A DNA stretch of 40,232 bases from an uncultured Chlorobiaceae bacterium. Lineage in GTDB: Bacteria > Bacteroidota > Chlorobiia > Chlorobiales > Chlorobiaceae. A model generated the notes under the pieces. That model was not told where the DNA came from. It did not search any database and saw only the letters and a program-made list of their open reading frames with translations. The stretch lies in the NCBI GenBank assembly GCA_903940125.1, contig CAJAJL010000039.1:1-40232 (forward strand), in the 5' to 3' direction. Every line of letters begins with the position of its first letter. Positions within the stretch are counted from its first letter, which is position 1. Of the stretch, positions 1 through 8,942 are shown in pieces. The translations under genes and the position numbers were made by a program.

Positions 1-171
1 TACCAATACCTGCAACTGGTGGTAAACCGCAAAGAGCAGGGCAAGACGAAACAACATGTCATTGCAACACTGGGTCGTCTTGATCAGCTTCAAGCCAAGG
101 GTGACATTGAAACGATTATCCGATCGCTTGCCAAGTTTTCAAGAAACACGGGAATATCTTCCCCGGCATAA
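1..171 (+). pseudogene. IS1634-like transposase, N-terminal fragment
   Basis: The reading frame is open from the window edge and stops at 169-171. Its 56 residues (YQYLQLVVNRKEQGKTKQ, then a HVIATLGRLDQLQ stretch) match the start of IS1634/IS1549-type DDE transposases as I remember them, where a YLQLVE-x-R segment is followed by LGRLD. The usual protein is several hundred residues, but here it stops after roughly the first 60-70, and nothing like the catalytic core follows. The true start lies upstream of the window. I read it as a remnant. A programmed frameshift is possible, but no downstream transposase frame was found. Confidence 0.55.
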
Positions 172-593
172 AAAGTAATAACCACCAAAAATACCACCAA
201 AACAGTTCTGTTGCTCAGTTCGAGTCCTTAAAATCATTGCACGACCTTCCACGCAAATTCCCATCAACCACCTCCAGCACACCATTCTGCTCCTGTTGCA
301 ACATAGGCGCCTCAATTTGACTTGCCAAAGCAGTGAAGTCGAACATCAACGATGTAAAGCTCTACACTGATCTTGGAAAGATTATAAGAAAACTGCATTA
401 TTATCTTGTCTTAATGCATAACCTCGCCTGTTAACGGTATCTGTTGAGAAAGAAAAGTTTGTACTGCTATAATTCTAACCTTCAACAAGAGCGGATAAGG
501 TTTACATGATTTTGTATCGTTTTAGGCTGATTGGTACAAACTGGGATGATAAACAGGTTTTGGCATTATCTGTCATTTTAAAACATTCCTGAA
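172..593. other. Intergenic stretch with no recognised gene
   Basis: This gap of about 420 bases lies between a transposase remnant and an hsdS tail. The only frame that looks faintly coding is a minus-strand ORF of 43 codons (start 346, stop 215-217; begins MFDFTALASQIEAP). I do not recognise it. The rest is AT-rich and shows no RNA gene or repeat that I can support. Confidence 0.4.
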
Positions 594-773
594 ATGAGTT
601 TTAAGAGTAAGGGTTCTATTTTCAACTATTGCCACGCAGTTTCCCATAGGTCCTTGGTGCCAGAGGCTGAACAATCCGTAGGTGAAACGTGGGTTGATGG
701 CGTCTTGATTACCTCTGCAGTGACCGGCAAGATAGATGTGCTTCAAGCGAGAAACGAGGTGGCTGCTGCATGA
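594..773 (+). pseudogene. 3' tail of type I restriction specificity gene (hsdS)
   Basis: The frame is open from an ATG at 594 to a TGA at 771-773. Its last 30 residues include VLITSAVTGKIDV, which matches the C-terminal end typical of HsdS (an LI-S/T-AAVTGKIDV segment). The first 20 residues do not look like HsdS, so the gene has probably lost its DNA-recognition domains by deletion. Its stop overlaps the start of the fic gene in an ATGA. This is a common arrangement in type I restriction operons, where accessory genes sit between hsdS and hsdR. No hsdM or hsdR is visible. The assignment rests on about 20 residues. Confidence 0.5.
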
Positions 774-1903
774 AATTTGAGAGCTTCAAGGCTGGTCGAT
801 GGCAGCAGCGCTATCAATACAAAAGCTTCGAGCCCCTGCCTGTCAACCATGGCTGGACATGGGAAGATCCAACGATTAACGTCTTGCTGGAGCAAGCCAC
901 CCGAGCTCTTGGGGAATTAAACGCCTTTTCGCTGATCGTGCCAGATATTGACCTGTTTATTCAAATGCATGTGGTCAAGGAGGCTCAGACCTCCAGCAAA
1001 ATTGAGGGCACCCAGACAGGTATCAACGAAGCCCTTTTGCCAGAAGAGCAGATTCTTCCGGAAAAGCGCGATGATTGGCGCGAAGTGCGTAACTATATCG
1101 AAGGGGTCAATATTGCCATTGCCAAGCTGAAGGATTTGCCACTCTCAAATCGGTTGTTGAAACAGACTCATGCCATTCTGATGCAGGGTGTTCGTGGTGC
1201 GTACAAACAACCCGGTGAATTTCGTGTCAGCCAGAATTGGATTGGCGGTTCCAGTTTAACGGATGCCACGTTCATTCCTCCCCATCAAGACAGCGTAGCC
1301 GAATTGATGGGGGATCTTGAGAAGTTCTGGCATAATCAGGAAATCATGGTTCCTCACTTGGTGCGTCTTGCCATTAGCCACTACCAGATCGAGACCATAC
1401 ACCCCTTTTTGGACGGTAATGGTCGTATTGGCCGCCTGATGATTCCGCTTTACCTGGTCAGTATGGGTTTGCTGGCCAAACCATCCCTCTACCTATCGGA
1501 TTTCTTTGAACGCAACCGCTCCAGCTACTATGATGCCCTGACGCAGGTGCGAGTCAGTAATGACCTGATCCATTGGGTGCGGTTTTTTCTCAATGGAGTG
1601 GCTCAGACCGCAACCAAAGGACGAGAGGTATTCGGGCAGATTTTAACCCTTCGTACCGAAGTCGAGCAATCTGTGCTGACAATGGGCAAGCGCGCCCCCT
1701 CTGCACGACTTGCCCTGAACCTGTTGTATCGTAAACCTATTATTGAGGCGACTGACTTTGAACAGGCTTTGGCGGTGAGCACTCCAACGGCGAATTCTTT
1801 GATTAAGGCATTGATTGATAAGCAAATAGTTGTTGAGATTACCGGTCAACAACGAGGTCGGGTCTATTCCTTTAATCGTTACATCAATCTGTTCGTTAGT
1901 TAA
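770..1903 (+). CDS. Fic family protein, class II (probable AMP-transferase)
   Basis: This 377-residue protein has the Fic active-site motif HPFLDGNGRIGR at 211-222 and an N-terminal inhibitory-helix motif S-x3-E-G at 75-80, which places it in class II of Fic enzymes. The Fic_N region covers about 1-100, the Fic core about 110-230, and a winged-helix-like end follows. Family members usually transfer AMP from ATP to a hydroxyl side chain of a target protein. The class II helix keeps the enzyme off until it is displaced. The start overlaps the hsdS tail by ATGA, so the gene probably came from a type I restriction operon. All key residues are present, and the gene looks intact. The target is unknown. 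Confidence 0.88.
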   Translation: MKFESFKAGRWQQRYQYKSFEPLPVNHGWTWEDPTINVLLEQATRALGELNAFSLIVPDIDLFIQMHVVKEAQTSSKIEGTQTGINEALLPEEQILPEKRDDWREVRNYIEGVNIAIAKLKDLPLSNRLLKQTHAILMQGVRGAYKQPGEFRVSQNWIGGSSLTDATFIPPHQDSVAELMGDLEKFWHNQEIMVPHLVRLAISHYQIETIHPFLDGNGRIGRLMIPLYLVSMGLLAKPSLYLSDFFERNRSSYYDALTQVRVSNDLIHWVRFFLNGVAQTATKGREVFGQILTLRTEVEQSVLTMGKRAPSARLALNLLYRKPIIEATDFEQALAVSTPTANSLIKALIDKQIVVEITGQQRGRVYSFNRYINLFVS

Positions 1904-1956
1904 GGATAGTGATTTTTGTTTAACTAACCATCTTTATAAGTAAAGGATGGCGTACG

Positions 1957-2376
1957 GTGTCATCCAACATTCTCGAAAAACGAGCCATTCCGGCCGACCA
2001 AACCAAAGGCATCGATCTCGCCGACTACCCAGCTCCCGACCCACACCTTTTTGGTTGTATTGGAGTTTTTCGAGTGAAAATAGCTCTTTACCGGCGGTAC
2101 GGATGCCAGTTGTTGCGGTGAAAAATTGCGCTTTCATGCCAGGGTCAGGCGGACAGCTCAAAAAAGAACCTTCAGGCAGACGACAAAGCCGATCAAGTTC
2201 CCGGCATTCTGCATGTAGGGAATGGTAAGGTAGTGTATGGTAGTTTTGCGCCCTACACACCGGAGAGGCTTGCCACTATTGGTAAATATAGTCAATGCAG
2301 CAAATGCACCGTTTCAGAAGAGAATAAAAATTCACCCTACAAAAGTTTACTCTCTCCATTTCCTTGTTTATCTTGA
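1957..2376 (+). pseudogene. Unrecognised interrupted reading frame
   Basis: One frame reads through about 420 bases with a single internal TGA at 2119-2121. The first part starts at a GTG at 1957 (SSNILEKRAIPADQTKGIDL). The second part has coding-like composition (VPGILHVGNGKVVYGSFAPY) and ends in TGA at 2374-2376. I do not recognise the family. The amino-acid composition looks more like a decayed gene than random sequence. It fills the gap between fic and the rfb promoter. It could be chance, and overlapping frames on both strands are also open here. Confidence 0.25.
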
Positions 2377-2409
2377 CTTTTCGAGTTGTTCCTTAATTAT
2401 GCAGAAAAC

Positions 2410-2437
2410 TTGAAAAACGGAAATAATTATTTATAGA
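2410..2437 (+). promoter_or_regulatory. Candidate sigma-70-type promoter for the sugar operon
   Basis: TTGAAA at 2410-2415 and TATAGA at 2432-2437 are 16 bases apart in an AT-rich stretch. The -10 element ends 20 bases before the rfbA ATG. This is a match by eye only, but it is the best promoter-like pair ahead of the six-gene cluster. Confidence 0.3.
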
Positions 2438-2457
2438 GCCTCTCCTAAAAAACAAAC

Positions 2458-3336
2458 ATGAAAGGTATTATTCTTGCCGGCGGATCTGGTACTCGACTCT
2501 ATCCTGTTACCAGGGCTATATCAAAACAGCTCCTTCCGGTTTATGATAAACCTATGATTTATTACCCTCTCACCACACTGATGCTGTCTGGGATAAGGGA
2601 TATTCTTATTATAACAACGCCTGAAGATCAGCCGATGTTCAGGAAGCTGCTTGGAGACGGCAGTGACTGGGGCATCTCTCTTTCATACATTGTTCAGCCC
2701 TCCCCTGACGGACTTGCCCAGGCGTTCATTCTTGGCGAAGCGTTTATCGGGAGTGACGATGTTACGCTTATTCTTGGCGATAACATATTTTTCGGTTATG
2801 CCTTCACCCCGATGCTTGAAGCTGCAGTTCAGACGGTACAAACAGAGAAAAAAGCCAACATCTTTGGTTATTATGTCAGTGATCCGGAGCGTTATGGTGT
2901 AGCAGAGTTTGATTCGGAGGGTAATGTGCTTTCAATTGCTGAAAAACCTCAGAATCCTAAATCAAATTACGCCGTTGTCGGCCTCTATTTTTATCCTAAC
3001 AATGTTGTTGAAATTGCTCATCAAATCAAGCCATCCCCGAGGGGTGAGCTTGAAATTACTACGGTTAATGAAGAGTATCTGAACCGGAGGCAACTGAAGT
3101 GCTCCATGCTGGGGCGGGGTTTTGCCTGGCTTGATACTGGAACTCATGAGTCATTCCAGGAAGCAGGAAACTTTATTCAAACGGTTGAAAAAAGGCAGGG
3201 CTTGAAAATTGCCTGTCCTGAAGAAATTGCGTGGCGCAACGGCTGGATAACTGATGAAGAGCTGTTACGGTTATCCCTGCCACTGATGAAAAGCCATTAC
3301 GGTCAGTATCTCGTGCAACTGATTCCCCTGCAGTAA
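2458..3336 (+). CDS. rfbA: Glucose-1-phosphate thymidylyltransferase
   Basis: The product makes dTDP-glucose from glucose-1-phosphate and dTTP, the first step of dTDP-L-rhamnose synthesis in the cytoplasm. At 292 residues it has the normal family length. The nucleotide-binding signature GGSGTR is at residues 8-13 after the LAG that follows the start. The conserved LGDN is at 106-109 and the YGVAEF and EKP motifs are present. It opens a tightly spaced operon, with rfbC 33 bases downstream, and a candidate promoter lies just ahead. Nothing is missing. Confidence 0.96.
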   Translation: MKGIILAGGSGTRLYPVTRAISKQLLPVYDKPMIYYPLTTLMLSGIRDILIITTPEDQPMFRKLLGDGSDWGISLSYIVQPSPDGLAQAFILGEAFIGSDDVTLILGDNIFFGYAFTPMLEAAVQTVQTEKKANIFGYYVSDPERYGVAEFDSEGNVLSIAEKPQNPKSNYAVVGLYFYPNNVVEIAHQIKPSPRGELEITTVNEEYLNRRQLKCSMLGRGFAWLDTGTHESFQEAGNFIQTVEKRQGLKIACPEEIAWRNGWITDEELLRLSLPLMKSHYGQYLVQLIPLQ

Positions 3337-3369
3337 CTTTTGTAAAGCCATACTTATAGCGCATTTCTT

Positions 3370-3957
3370 ATGCAGGTAATTACTTCAACCATTCCTGATG
3401 TCCTGATTTTTGAACCGAAAGTCTTCGGGGATGATCGAGGCTATTTTTTTGAATCATTCCGCCAGGATCTCATTGAGCAGCATGTCGGCCATGTATCGTT
3501 TGTTCAGGATAATGAGTCGAAGTCGGGTTTCGGAGTGCTCCGTGGCCTTCATTTTCAGAAGCCGCCCTTCACGCAGTCCAAGCTTGTGCGTGTGGTTTAC
3601 GGAACTGTTCTTGATGTTGCGGTTGATATACGGTCAGGTTCTCCCTGGTACGGGCGTTTTGTAGCCTGTGTACTTGATGCTGAACGGAAGAATATGCTTT
3701 GGGTTCCTAAAGGATTTGCTCACGGGTTTCTTGTGCTTTCTCCAGAGGCTGTTTTTGCCTATAAGTGCGATAATTATTATATGCCTTCCCATGATGCTGG
3801 CCTTCTCTGGAACGATCCGGCTATCGGTATTGAGTGGCAGATTCCTCAACAGGAGATCAGAGTCTCCGGTAAAGATGCAGTTCAGCCATGTTTAGGTGCA
3901 ATAGAGCACTTTCCATATGAAGATTACCGTCAGGAAAAACTTTATCCCAGAATGTAA
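3370..3957 (+). CDS. rfbC: dTDP-4-dehydrorhamnose 3,5-epimerase
   Basis: This 195-residue cupin-fold enzyme epimerises dTDP-4-keto-6-deoxyglucose at C3 and C5, the third step towards dTDP-L-rhamnose. The RGLHFQ motif at 58-63 contains the catalytic histidine (H61). The DVAVDIR and KGFAHGF segments are typical of the family. The ATG at 3370 follows rfbA by 33 bases, and the N-terminus FEPKVFGDDRGYF matches the usual start region. Substrate comes from rfbA and rfbB in the same operon. Confidence 0.95.
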   Translation: MQVITSTIPDVLIFEPKVFGDDRGYFFESFRQDLIEQHVGHVSFVQDNESKSGFGVLRGLHFQKPPFTQSKLVRVVYGTVLDVAVDIRSGSPWYGRFVACVLDAERKNMLWVPKGFAHGFLVLSPEAVFAYKCDNYYMPSHDAGLLWNDPAIGIEWQIPQQEIRVSGKDAVQPCLGAIEHFPYEDYRQEKLYPRM

Positions 3958-4020
3958 CAGGTTTGTAACCCCTTATTATTGATTGCGGTCTTTGTTCCAT
4001 CATATTTTTCTTTTATGCTC

Positions 4021-4896
4021 ATGAATATTCTTGTTACCGGCAGCAAAGGTCAACTGGGCTCTGAGCTGCAGGAGTTGTCAGCCAAAAGTGGCCAACAGCA
4101 GTTTTTTTTCTATGATCTTCCTGAACTTGATATCACAAGCCATGAACTCGTCGATCGTTTATGCCGCGAACATGGCATACATGTTATTGTGAATTGTGCG
4201 GCATATACCGCGGTGGACAAGGCGGAAACCGATATTGATACAGCTTTCCGGGTTAACAGGGATGGTTCGGCTGTGCTTGCCTCATGCGCTAAAGAGCGCA
4301 ATGCACTCCTGCTGCATATTTCCACTGATTATGTTTTTAATGGCGAGTCATGCACTCCTTATCGGGAAACCGATCCGGCAACTCCCTCAGGTGTCTACGG
4401 AAAGTCAAAATGGGAAGGTGAGGAGCAGATTCGTCAGATTGCTCCCTCGTATATGATTATCAGAACCTCATGGCTCTATTCTGCTTACGGCGCTAACTTT
4501 GTTAAAACCATGCTTCGACTTGGTGCTGAACGTGAGACGCTCAATGTGGTGAATGACCAGATCGGCACACCGACCTGTGCAGCCGATCTTGCTGCGGCTA
4601 TCGTTACAATTCTCGAACATTTAGATCCCGGTAAACAGTATAAAGAAACCTATCATTATTCAAATGAAGGTGTTTGTTCATGGTATGATTTTGCTGTAGC
4701 TATTATGGAACTTTCTGGATTATGCTGCAAGATAGTACCGGTGGAAAGCGCTCAGTATCCCCAGATTGCACCAAGACCCAGCTTCAGCGTTCTAAACAAG
4801 TCGGCCATCAAACAGGAGTGGGGAGTGGAAATACCATACTGGAGGACATCACTTGCTGCTCTGCTCGAAAAGATCCGGCCGCATACATCAGAATAA
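4021..4896 (+). CDS. rfbD: dTDP-4-dehydrorhamnose reductase
   Basis: The enzyme reduces the 4-keto group with NAD(P)H to give dTDP-L-rhamnose, the last step. I chose the ATG at 4021 because it gives MNILVTGSKGQLG, the usual N-terminus with the Rossmann glycine motif. An ATG two codons upstream (4015) and a TTG at 3979 are also in frame. The protein has 291 residues. STDYVF is at 101-106 and the Y-x3-K catalytic pair at Y126 and K130, as in the extended SDR/RmlD family. No clear ribosome binding site is visible. Confidence 0.95.
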   Translation: MNILVTGSKGQLGSELQELSAKSGQQQFFFYDLPELDITSHELVDRLCREHGIHVIVNCAAYTAVDKAETDIDTAFRVNRDGSAVLASCAKERNALLLHISTDYVFNGESCTPYRETDPATPSGVYGKSKWEGEEQIRQIAPSYMIIRTSWLYSAYGANFVKTMLRLGAERETLNVVNDQIGTPTCAADLAAAIVTILEHLDPGKQYKETYHYSNEGVCSWYDFAVAIMELSGLCCKIVPVESAQYPQIAPRPSFSVLNKSAIKQEWGVEIPYWRTSLAALLEKIRPHTSE

Positions 4897-4956
4897 CACA
4901 ATTCCGCACTAGACGATGGGGCGGGAGAGGTCAACCATTAAATAATCGAAACACTG

Positions 4957-6006
4957 ATGCATATTCTGATCACCGGAGGAGCCGGGTTTATAGGCTCGCA
5001 TGTTGTCAGGCATTTTTTGAAGAGCTATCCGTCATACACTATTACCAATCTTGACAATCTGACCTATGCAGGCAACCTTGCCAACCTCAAGGATGTTGAC
5101 AGTCAGGCGAACTACCGGTTTGTAAAAGGGGATATAACTGACGGAGTTTTTCTGCAGCGATTGTTTCAGGAGTCACGCTTTGACGGGGTAATTCATCTTG
5201 CTGCCGAGTCGCACGTTGACCGTTCAATTTCAAACCCGACGGAATTTGTCGTTACCAATGTGCTTGGAACGGTTACGCTGCTCAATGCAGCAAAAGCTTG
5301 CTGGCAGTCAGATAGTGAAGGGAAAAGGTTTTACCATATTTCAACTGACGAGGTCTACGGATCTCTTGAAAAGGAAGGGCTGTTTACCGAAACGACTCCG
5401 TACGATCCCCATAGCCCATATTCCGCCTCAAAGGCCTCTTCCGATCATTTTGTCAGGGCTTATCACGATACCTATAATTTACCGGTTGTGATAAGCAACT
5501 GTTCAAACAACTATGGATCTTTCCAGTTTCCTGAAAAGCTTATTCCTCTTTTTATCAATAATATCGTCCATAACAAGCCGCTGCCGGTCTATGGAAAGGG
5601 AGAGAACATTCGTGACTGGCTCTGGGTTGTTGATCATGCACATGCAATCGATGTGATTTATCACCAGGGCCGCAATGGAGAAACCTATAATATCGGCGGT
5701 CATAATGAATGGAGTAACATCGATCTGATCAGGCTTCTTTGCCGTATTATGGACACAAAACTTGACCGTGCTGCCGGTGAGTCAGAAAAACTTATTACTT
5801 ATGTTACCGACAGGGCTGGTCACGACCTTCGCTATGCCATCGATTCGTCCAAACTGCAGCGGGAACTTGGCTGGGTGCCTTCCATATCCTTTGAAAAAGG
5901 GCTTGAGTTGACTGTCGACTGGTATCTCTCAAATGCAGAATGGCTTGAGAATGTTACCTCGGGTGGTTATCAGCATTATTACGCAGAGATGTATGGCCGT
6001 CGGTGA
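4957..6006 (+). CDS. rfbB: dTDP-glucose 4,6-dehydratase
   Basis: This enzyme converts dTDP-glucose to dTDP-4-keto-6-deoxyglucose, the second rhamnose step. At 349 residues it is normal for the family. GGAGFIG follows the start (7-13), and the dehydratase signature TDE is at 130-132, followed by VYG. The Y-x3-K pair is Y155 and K159. It is placed last of the four rfb genes, 60 bases after rfbD and 44 bases before galE. Confidence 0.97.
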   Translation: MHILITGGAGFIGSHVVRHFLKSYPSYTITNLDNLTYAGNLANLKDVDSQANYRFVKGDITDGVFLQRLFQESRFDGVIHLAAESHVDRSISNPTEFVVTNVLGTVTLLNAAKACWQSDSEGKRFYHISTDEVYGSLEKEGLFTETTPYDPHSPYSASKASSDHFVRAYHDTYNLPVVISNCSNNYGSFQFPEKLIPLFINNIVHNKPLPVYGKGENIRDWLWVVDHAHAIDVIYHQGRNGETYNIGGHNEWSNIDLIRLLCRIMDTKLDRAAGESEKLITYVTDRAGHDLRYAIDSSKLQRELGWVPSISFEKGLELTVDWYLSNAEWLENVTSGGYQHYYAEMYGRR

Positions 6007-6050
6007 AATGCCCTTTATTTGAATATAAACACTGAAAAAAGGATTTTTTT

Positions 6051-7028
6051 ATGCGAATTCTGGTGATCGGTGGTGCCGGGTATATCGGCAGTCATGTTGC
6101 AAGAGCTTTTCTTGACCGTGGTTATGCGGTTACCGTGTTTGACAATTTTCAGACAGGTTTACGAGAAAATCTCTTTGATGATGCCGAGTTTGTGCATGGT
6201 GATATCATGCGCCCCGAACAATTGAGGGCAGTCATGACCCAAGGGTTTGAAGGATGTGTTCATCTTGCGGCCCTCAAAGCTGCCGGTCAGTCAATGCTCA
6301 AACCTGAACTCTATGCTGAAGCCAATATTGCCGGTACCATTAACATTCTCAACCAGGCATCTGCGGCAGGTATAGCAAAGGTTATCTTTTCCTCTTCGGC
6401 TGCAGTTTATGGCACTCCTCAGTATCTTCCGATAGATGAGGAGCACCCCAGAGAGCCTGAAAATTTTTACGGCTTCACCAAGCTTGAAATAGAACGCTTA
6501 CTCGACTGGTACGATCGTCTCAAAGGGATGCGATATGCCGCAATCCGCTATTTTAACGCCGCAGGCTATGATGTTCGCGGGCGAATCAAGGGTCTTGAGC
6601 TGAATCCGGAAAACCTTTTGCCGATAGTGATGGAAACAGCTGCAGGTATTCGGCCGAAACTTTCCATATATGGAGACGATTATCCAACGCGGGATGGAAG
6701 CTGTATCCGCGACTATGTTCATGTCAGCGATCTTGCAGAAGCGCATGTTACTGCTTTTGAATATATTCTGCAGAAAGACCAAAGTATCACGGTAAATCTT
6801 GGCAGCCAGAGCGGTGTTACTGTTTTTGAAATGGTTGAACGTGTTCGTGCAATAACAGGCAGGACTGTTGCTGCTGAGGTTTCAGGAAGGCGTGCAGGAG
6901 ATCCTGCCGAGCTTGTCGCATCATCTGCCAAAGCTCGCGAGCTGCTTGGATGGGTGCCGAAGTACAGCGATGTTGATACCCTTATACAATCAACGTGGAA
7001 GATGTACGAGAAATTTATAACCCTTTAA
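6051..7028 (+). CDS. galE: UDP-glucose 4-epimerase
   Basis: This 325-residue extended SDR protein probably interconverts UDP-glucose and UDP-galactose. It has GGAGYIGSH at 7-15, SSSAAVYG at 114-121 and the Y-x3-K pair at Y140 and K144. The segment YFNAAGYD and the C-terminal GDPAELVASS resemble the GalE signature (YFN-A-G, GDP-x-x-x). Another UDP-sugar epimerase specificity cannot be ruled out from sequence. It shares the operon with the rhamnose genes and ends 17 bases before manC. Confidence 0.88.
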   Translation: MRILVIGGAGYIGSHVARAFLDRGYAVTVFDNFQTGLRENLFDDAEFVHGDIMRPEQLRAVMTQGFEGCVHLAALKAAGQSMLKPELYAEANIAGTINILNQASAAGIAKVIFSSSAAVYGTPQYLPIDEEHPREPENFYGFTKLEIERLLDWYDRLKGMRYAAIRYFNAAGYDVRGRIKGLELNPENLLPIVMETAAGIRPKLSIYGDDYPTRDGSCIRDYVHVSDLAEAHVTAFEYILQKDQSITVNLGSQSGVTVFEMVERVRAITGRTVAAEVSGRRAGDPAELVASSAKARELLGWVPKYSDVDTLIQSTWKMYEKFITL

Positions 7029-7045
7029 CAAACCACGTTTCCCTC

Positions 7046-8461
7046 ATGATTATTCCAGTCATACTCAGTGGCGGTTCGGGAACCAGGCTGTGGCCTCTCT
7101 CCCGTGCATTGTACCCCAAACAGCTGCTTTCCCTGATCGGCGAAAAAACCATGCTGCAGGATACCGTGCTCCGCCTTGTCTCAACCGATGATACAGGGCC
7201 GGTCTATTGTGTCTGCAATGAGAGTCACCGGTTTCTGGTGGCCGAGCAGCTTCACGAAATCAATACCGATATCGGTGAAATTATTCTTGAGCCACAGGGG
7301 CGCAATACCGCACCAGCCGCAGCAATAGCCGCAATGCTCATCGTCGAAAAGCATCCCGGCGCTACCATGTTGATACTGCCTGCCGATCATGTTATTCTTG
7401 ACCCGGCAGCTTTTGGCCGTGCTGTAGCAGTTGGAAAATCTGAGGCTGAAAACGGCGGCCTTGTAACATTCGGCATTGTTCCGGGCTCTCCTGAAACAGG
7501 ATACGGTTATATCAGGGCTTCAGTGAACAATGACGGTAAGCTGGCAGCATACCCGGTGCTTGAATTTGTAGAGAAGCCCGACAAGATGACAGCAGAACTC
7601 TATGTCGCATCGGGGGACTATTTCTGGAACAGCGGCATTTTTCTTTTCAAAGCTGAAGCATATCTTCAGGAGCTTGAAGCCTGTGCCCCGGCAATAGTTG
7701 CAGCATGCAGGGAGGCTTTACAGAAATCGCATAAAGATCTTGATTTTTTAAGGCTTGATATCGATGCTTTTTGCTCGTCGCCTTCCGATTCCATTGACTA
7801 TGCCGTAATGGAAAAAACCGCAAAAGCAGCTCTTGTCCCTCTCGATGCCGGATGGAATGATGTCGGCGCATGGTCTGCACTCTGGGATGTTCATGCCCGG
7901 GATGATTCGGGGAATGTAAAAAAAGGCGATGTGCTGGTGCAGGACGTGAAGAACTGCTATATCCATGCGACCAGTCGTCTTGTGACGGCTGTAGGTCTTG
8001 ATAGTCTTATTGTCGTTGAAACAGCAGATGCTGTGCTTGTTGCATCGAGGGAGTCTGTACAGGATGTCAAGACGCTTGTTGAAGAGCTGAAAAGGAAAGA
8101 ACGGGATGAAGCAGAGATTCATCGGCGGGTTTACAGACCCTGGGGTTCATACGAAACCGTTGACTATTCAGAACGTTTCAAAGTCAAGCGCATTACGGTA
8201 AAACCAGGGGCAGCGCTGTCATTGCAGAAACATCATCATCGGGCGGAACACTGGATAGTTGTGAAGGGAACAGCCCTTGTGCGGGTGGAAGACAAAGAAA
8301 GCACGTTATTTGAAGATCAGTCCACCTATATTCCTGTCGGAGCACTTCATCGTCTTGAAAATACCGGAGAAACTCCGCTGGAATTGATTGAGGTACAGTC
8401 AGGCAGTTATCTGGGAGAAGACGATATTGTTCGTCTGGAAGACCGGTATGGACGGCAGTAA
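7046..8461 (+). CDS. manC: Mannose-1-phosphate guanylyltransferase / mannose-6-phosphate isomerase
   Basis: This bifunctional-type protein makes GDP-mannose from mannose-1-phosphate and GTP, with a C-terminal type II phosphomannose isomerase domain. I start it at ATG 7046, giving MIIPVILSGGSGTRLWP. An upstream ATG at 6995 would overlap galE and adds 17 unlike residues. The protein has 471 residues. The nucleotidyltransferase motif GGSGTR is at 9-14 and FVEKP at 174-178. The cupin part begins with RPWGSYE at 364-370, and HHHRAEHW at 396-403 supplies likely metal ligands. It closes the sugar operon. Confidence 0.94.
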   Translation: MIIPVILSGGSGTRLWPLSRALYPKQLLSLIGEKTMLQDTVLRLVSTDDTGPVYCVCNESHRFLVAEQLHEINTDIGEIILEPQGRNTAPAAAIAAMLIVEKHPGATMLILPADHVILDPAAFGRAVAVGKSEAENGGLVTFGIVPGSPETGYGYIRASVNNDGKLAAYPVLEFVEKPDKMTAELYVASGDYFWNSGIFLFKAEAYLQELEACAPAIVAACREALQKSHKDLDFLRLDIDAFCSSPSDSIDYAVMEKTAKAALVPLDAGWNDVGAWSALWDVHARDDSGNVKKGDVLVQDVKNCYIHATSRLVTAVGLDSLIVVETADAVLVASRESVQDVKTLVEELKRKERDEAEIHRRVYRPWGSYETVDYSERFKVKRITVKPGAALSLQKHHHRAEHWIVVKGTALVRVEDKESTLFEDQSTYIPVGALHRLENTGETPLELIEVQSGSYLGEDDIVRLEDRYGRQ

Positions 8462-8557
8462 AATCGAAGGCCGTTGATTTGCTTTGATTACTTGATTCCG
8501 TATATTAAATTGCAAGATTATTGTTCAGTTGGCGATAAACCTAAATCTCAGTGTCAT

Positions 8558-8773
8558 ATGGCTGAAGAAATTAAAAGTTCCGGTCAGGGTAAGCAGAACC
8601 AGGGCGATGTTGTAAAAGGGGATTTTTCAACGATCCTGATTGGCGTCGGCACTCTTCTTGACAGTACAATGGCTCCATTAAGCAAAATTGTAGTTCAGGC
8701 GCTTGATTCTCTGACGGTAGTAGCAAAACAAATCCTTGAAGGCGTCAACTCCTCTCTCGGTAATAAAAAGTAA
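8558..8773 (+). CDS. Small protein resembling chlorosome envelope CsmB/CsmF
   Basis: The ATG at 8558 gives 71 residues. The first 22 are polar and rich in Gly, Gln and Lys. Residues 24-66 form an amphipathic or hydrophobic stretch (VGTLLDSTMAPLSKIVVQAL, continuing with VAKQIL). The end NSSLGNKK and the APLSKIVV pattern resemble the CsmB/CsmF chlorosome envelope proteins of green sulfur bacteria as I remember them. Those proteins sit in the glycolipid monolayer around the bacteriochlorophyll core. The match is from memory and not full-length. An upstream ATG at 8474 extends the frame but looks non-coding. A terminator follows. Confidence 0.42.
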   Translation: MAEEIKSSGQGKQNQGDVVKGDFSTILIGVGTLLDSTMAPLSKIVVQALDSLTVVAKQILEGVNSSLGNKK

Positions 8774-8819
8774 AAGCCTTTTACAGGCATTTACTGCCGG
8801 GGTTGTTATAAAAGGGTTT

Positions 8820-8866
8820 CAGGCAAGCTTTTCGGTAATGGAAAGGCTTGCCTGTACTGTTTTATT
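8820..8866 (+). terminator. Rho-independent terminator
   Basis: A perfect nine-base arm (CAGGCAAGC with GCTTGCCTG, 8820-8854) is extended inward by T:A and one T:G pair around a short loop. A T-rich tail follows (8857-8863). It lies 47 bases after the chlorosome-like gene and ahead of ileS, so it probably ends the upstream transcript. Confidence 0.7.
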
Positions 8867-8942
8867 ACACGGTTCATGTATATTGATTTTTTTATATAAT
8901 CACAGGCAAAGAGCTTGTTTTATTGAATGATTCTGAAGAATA

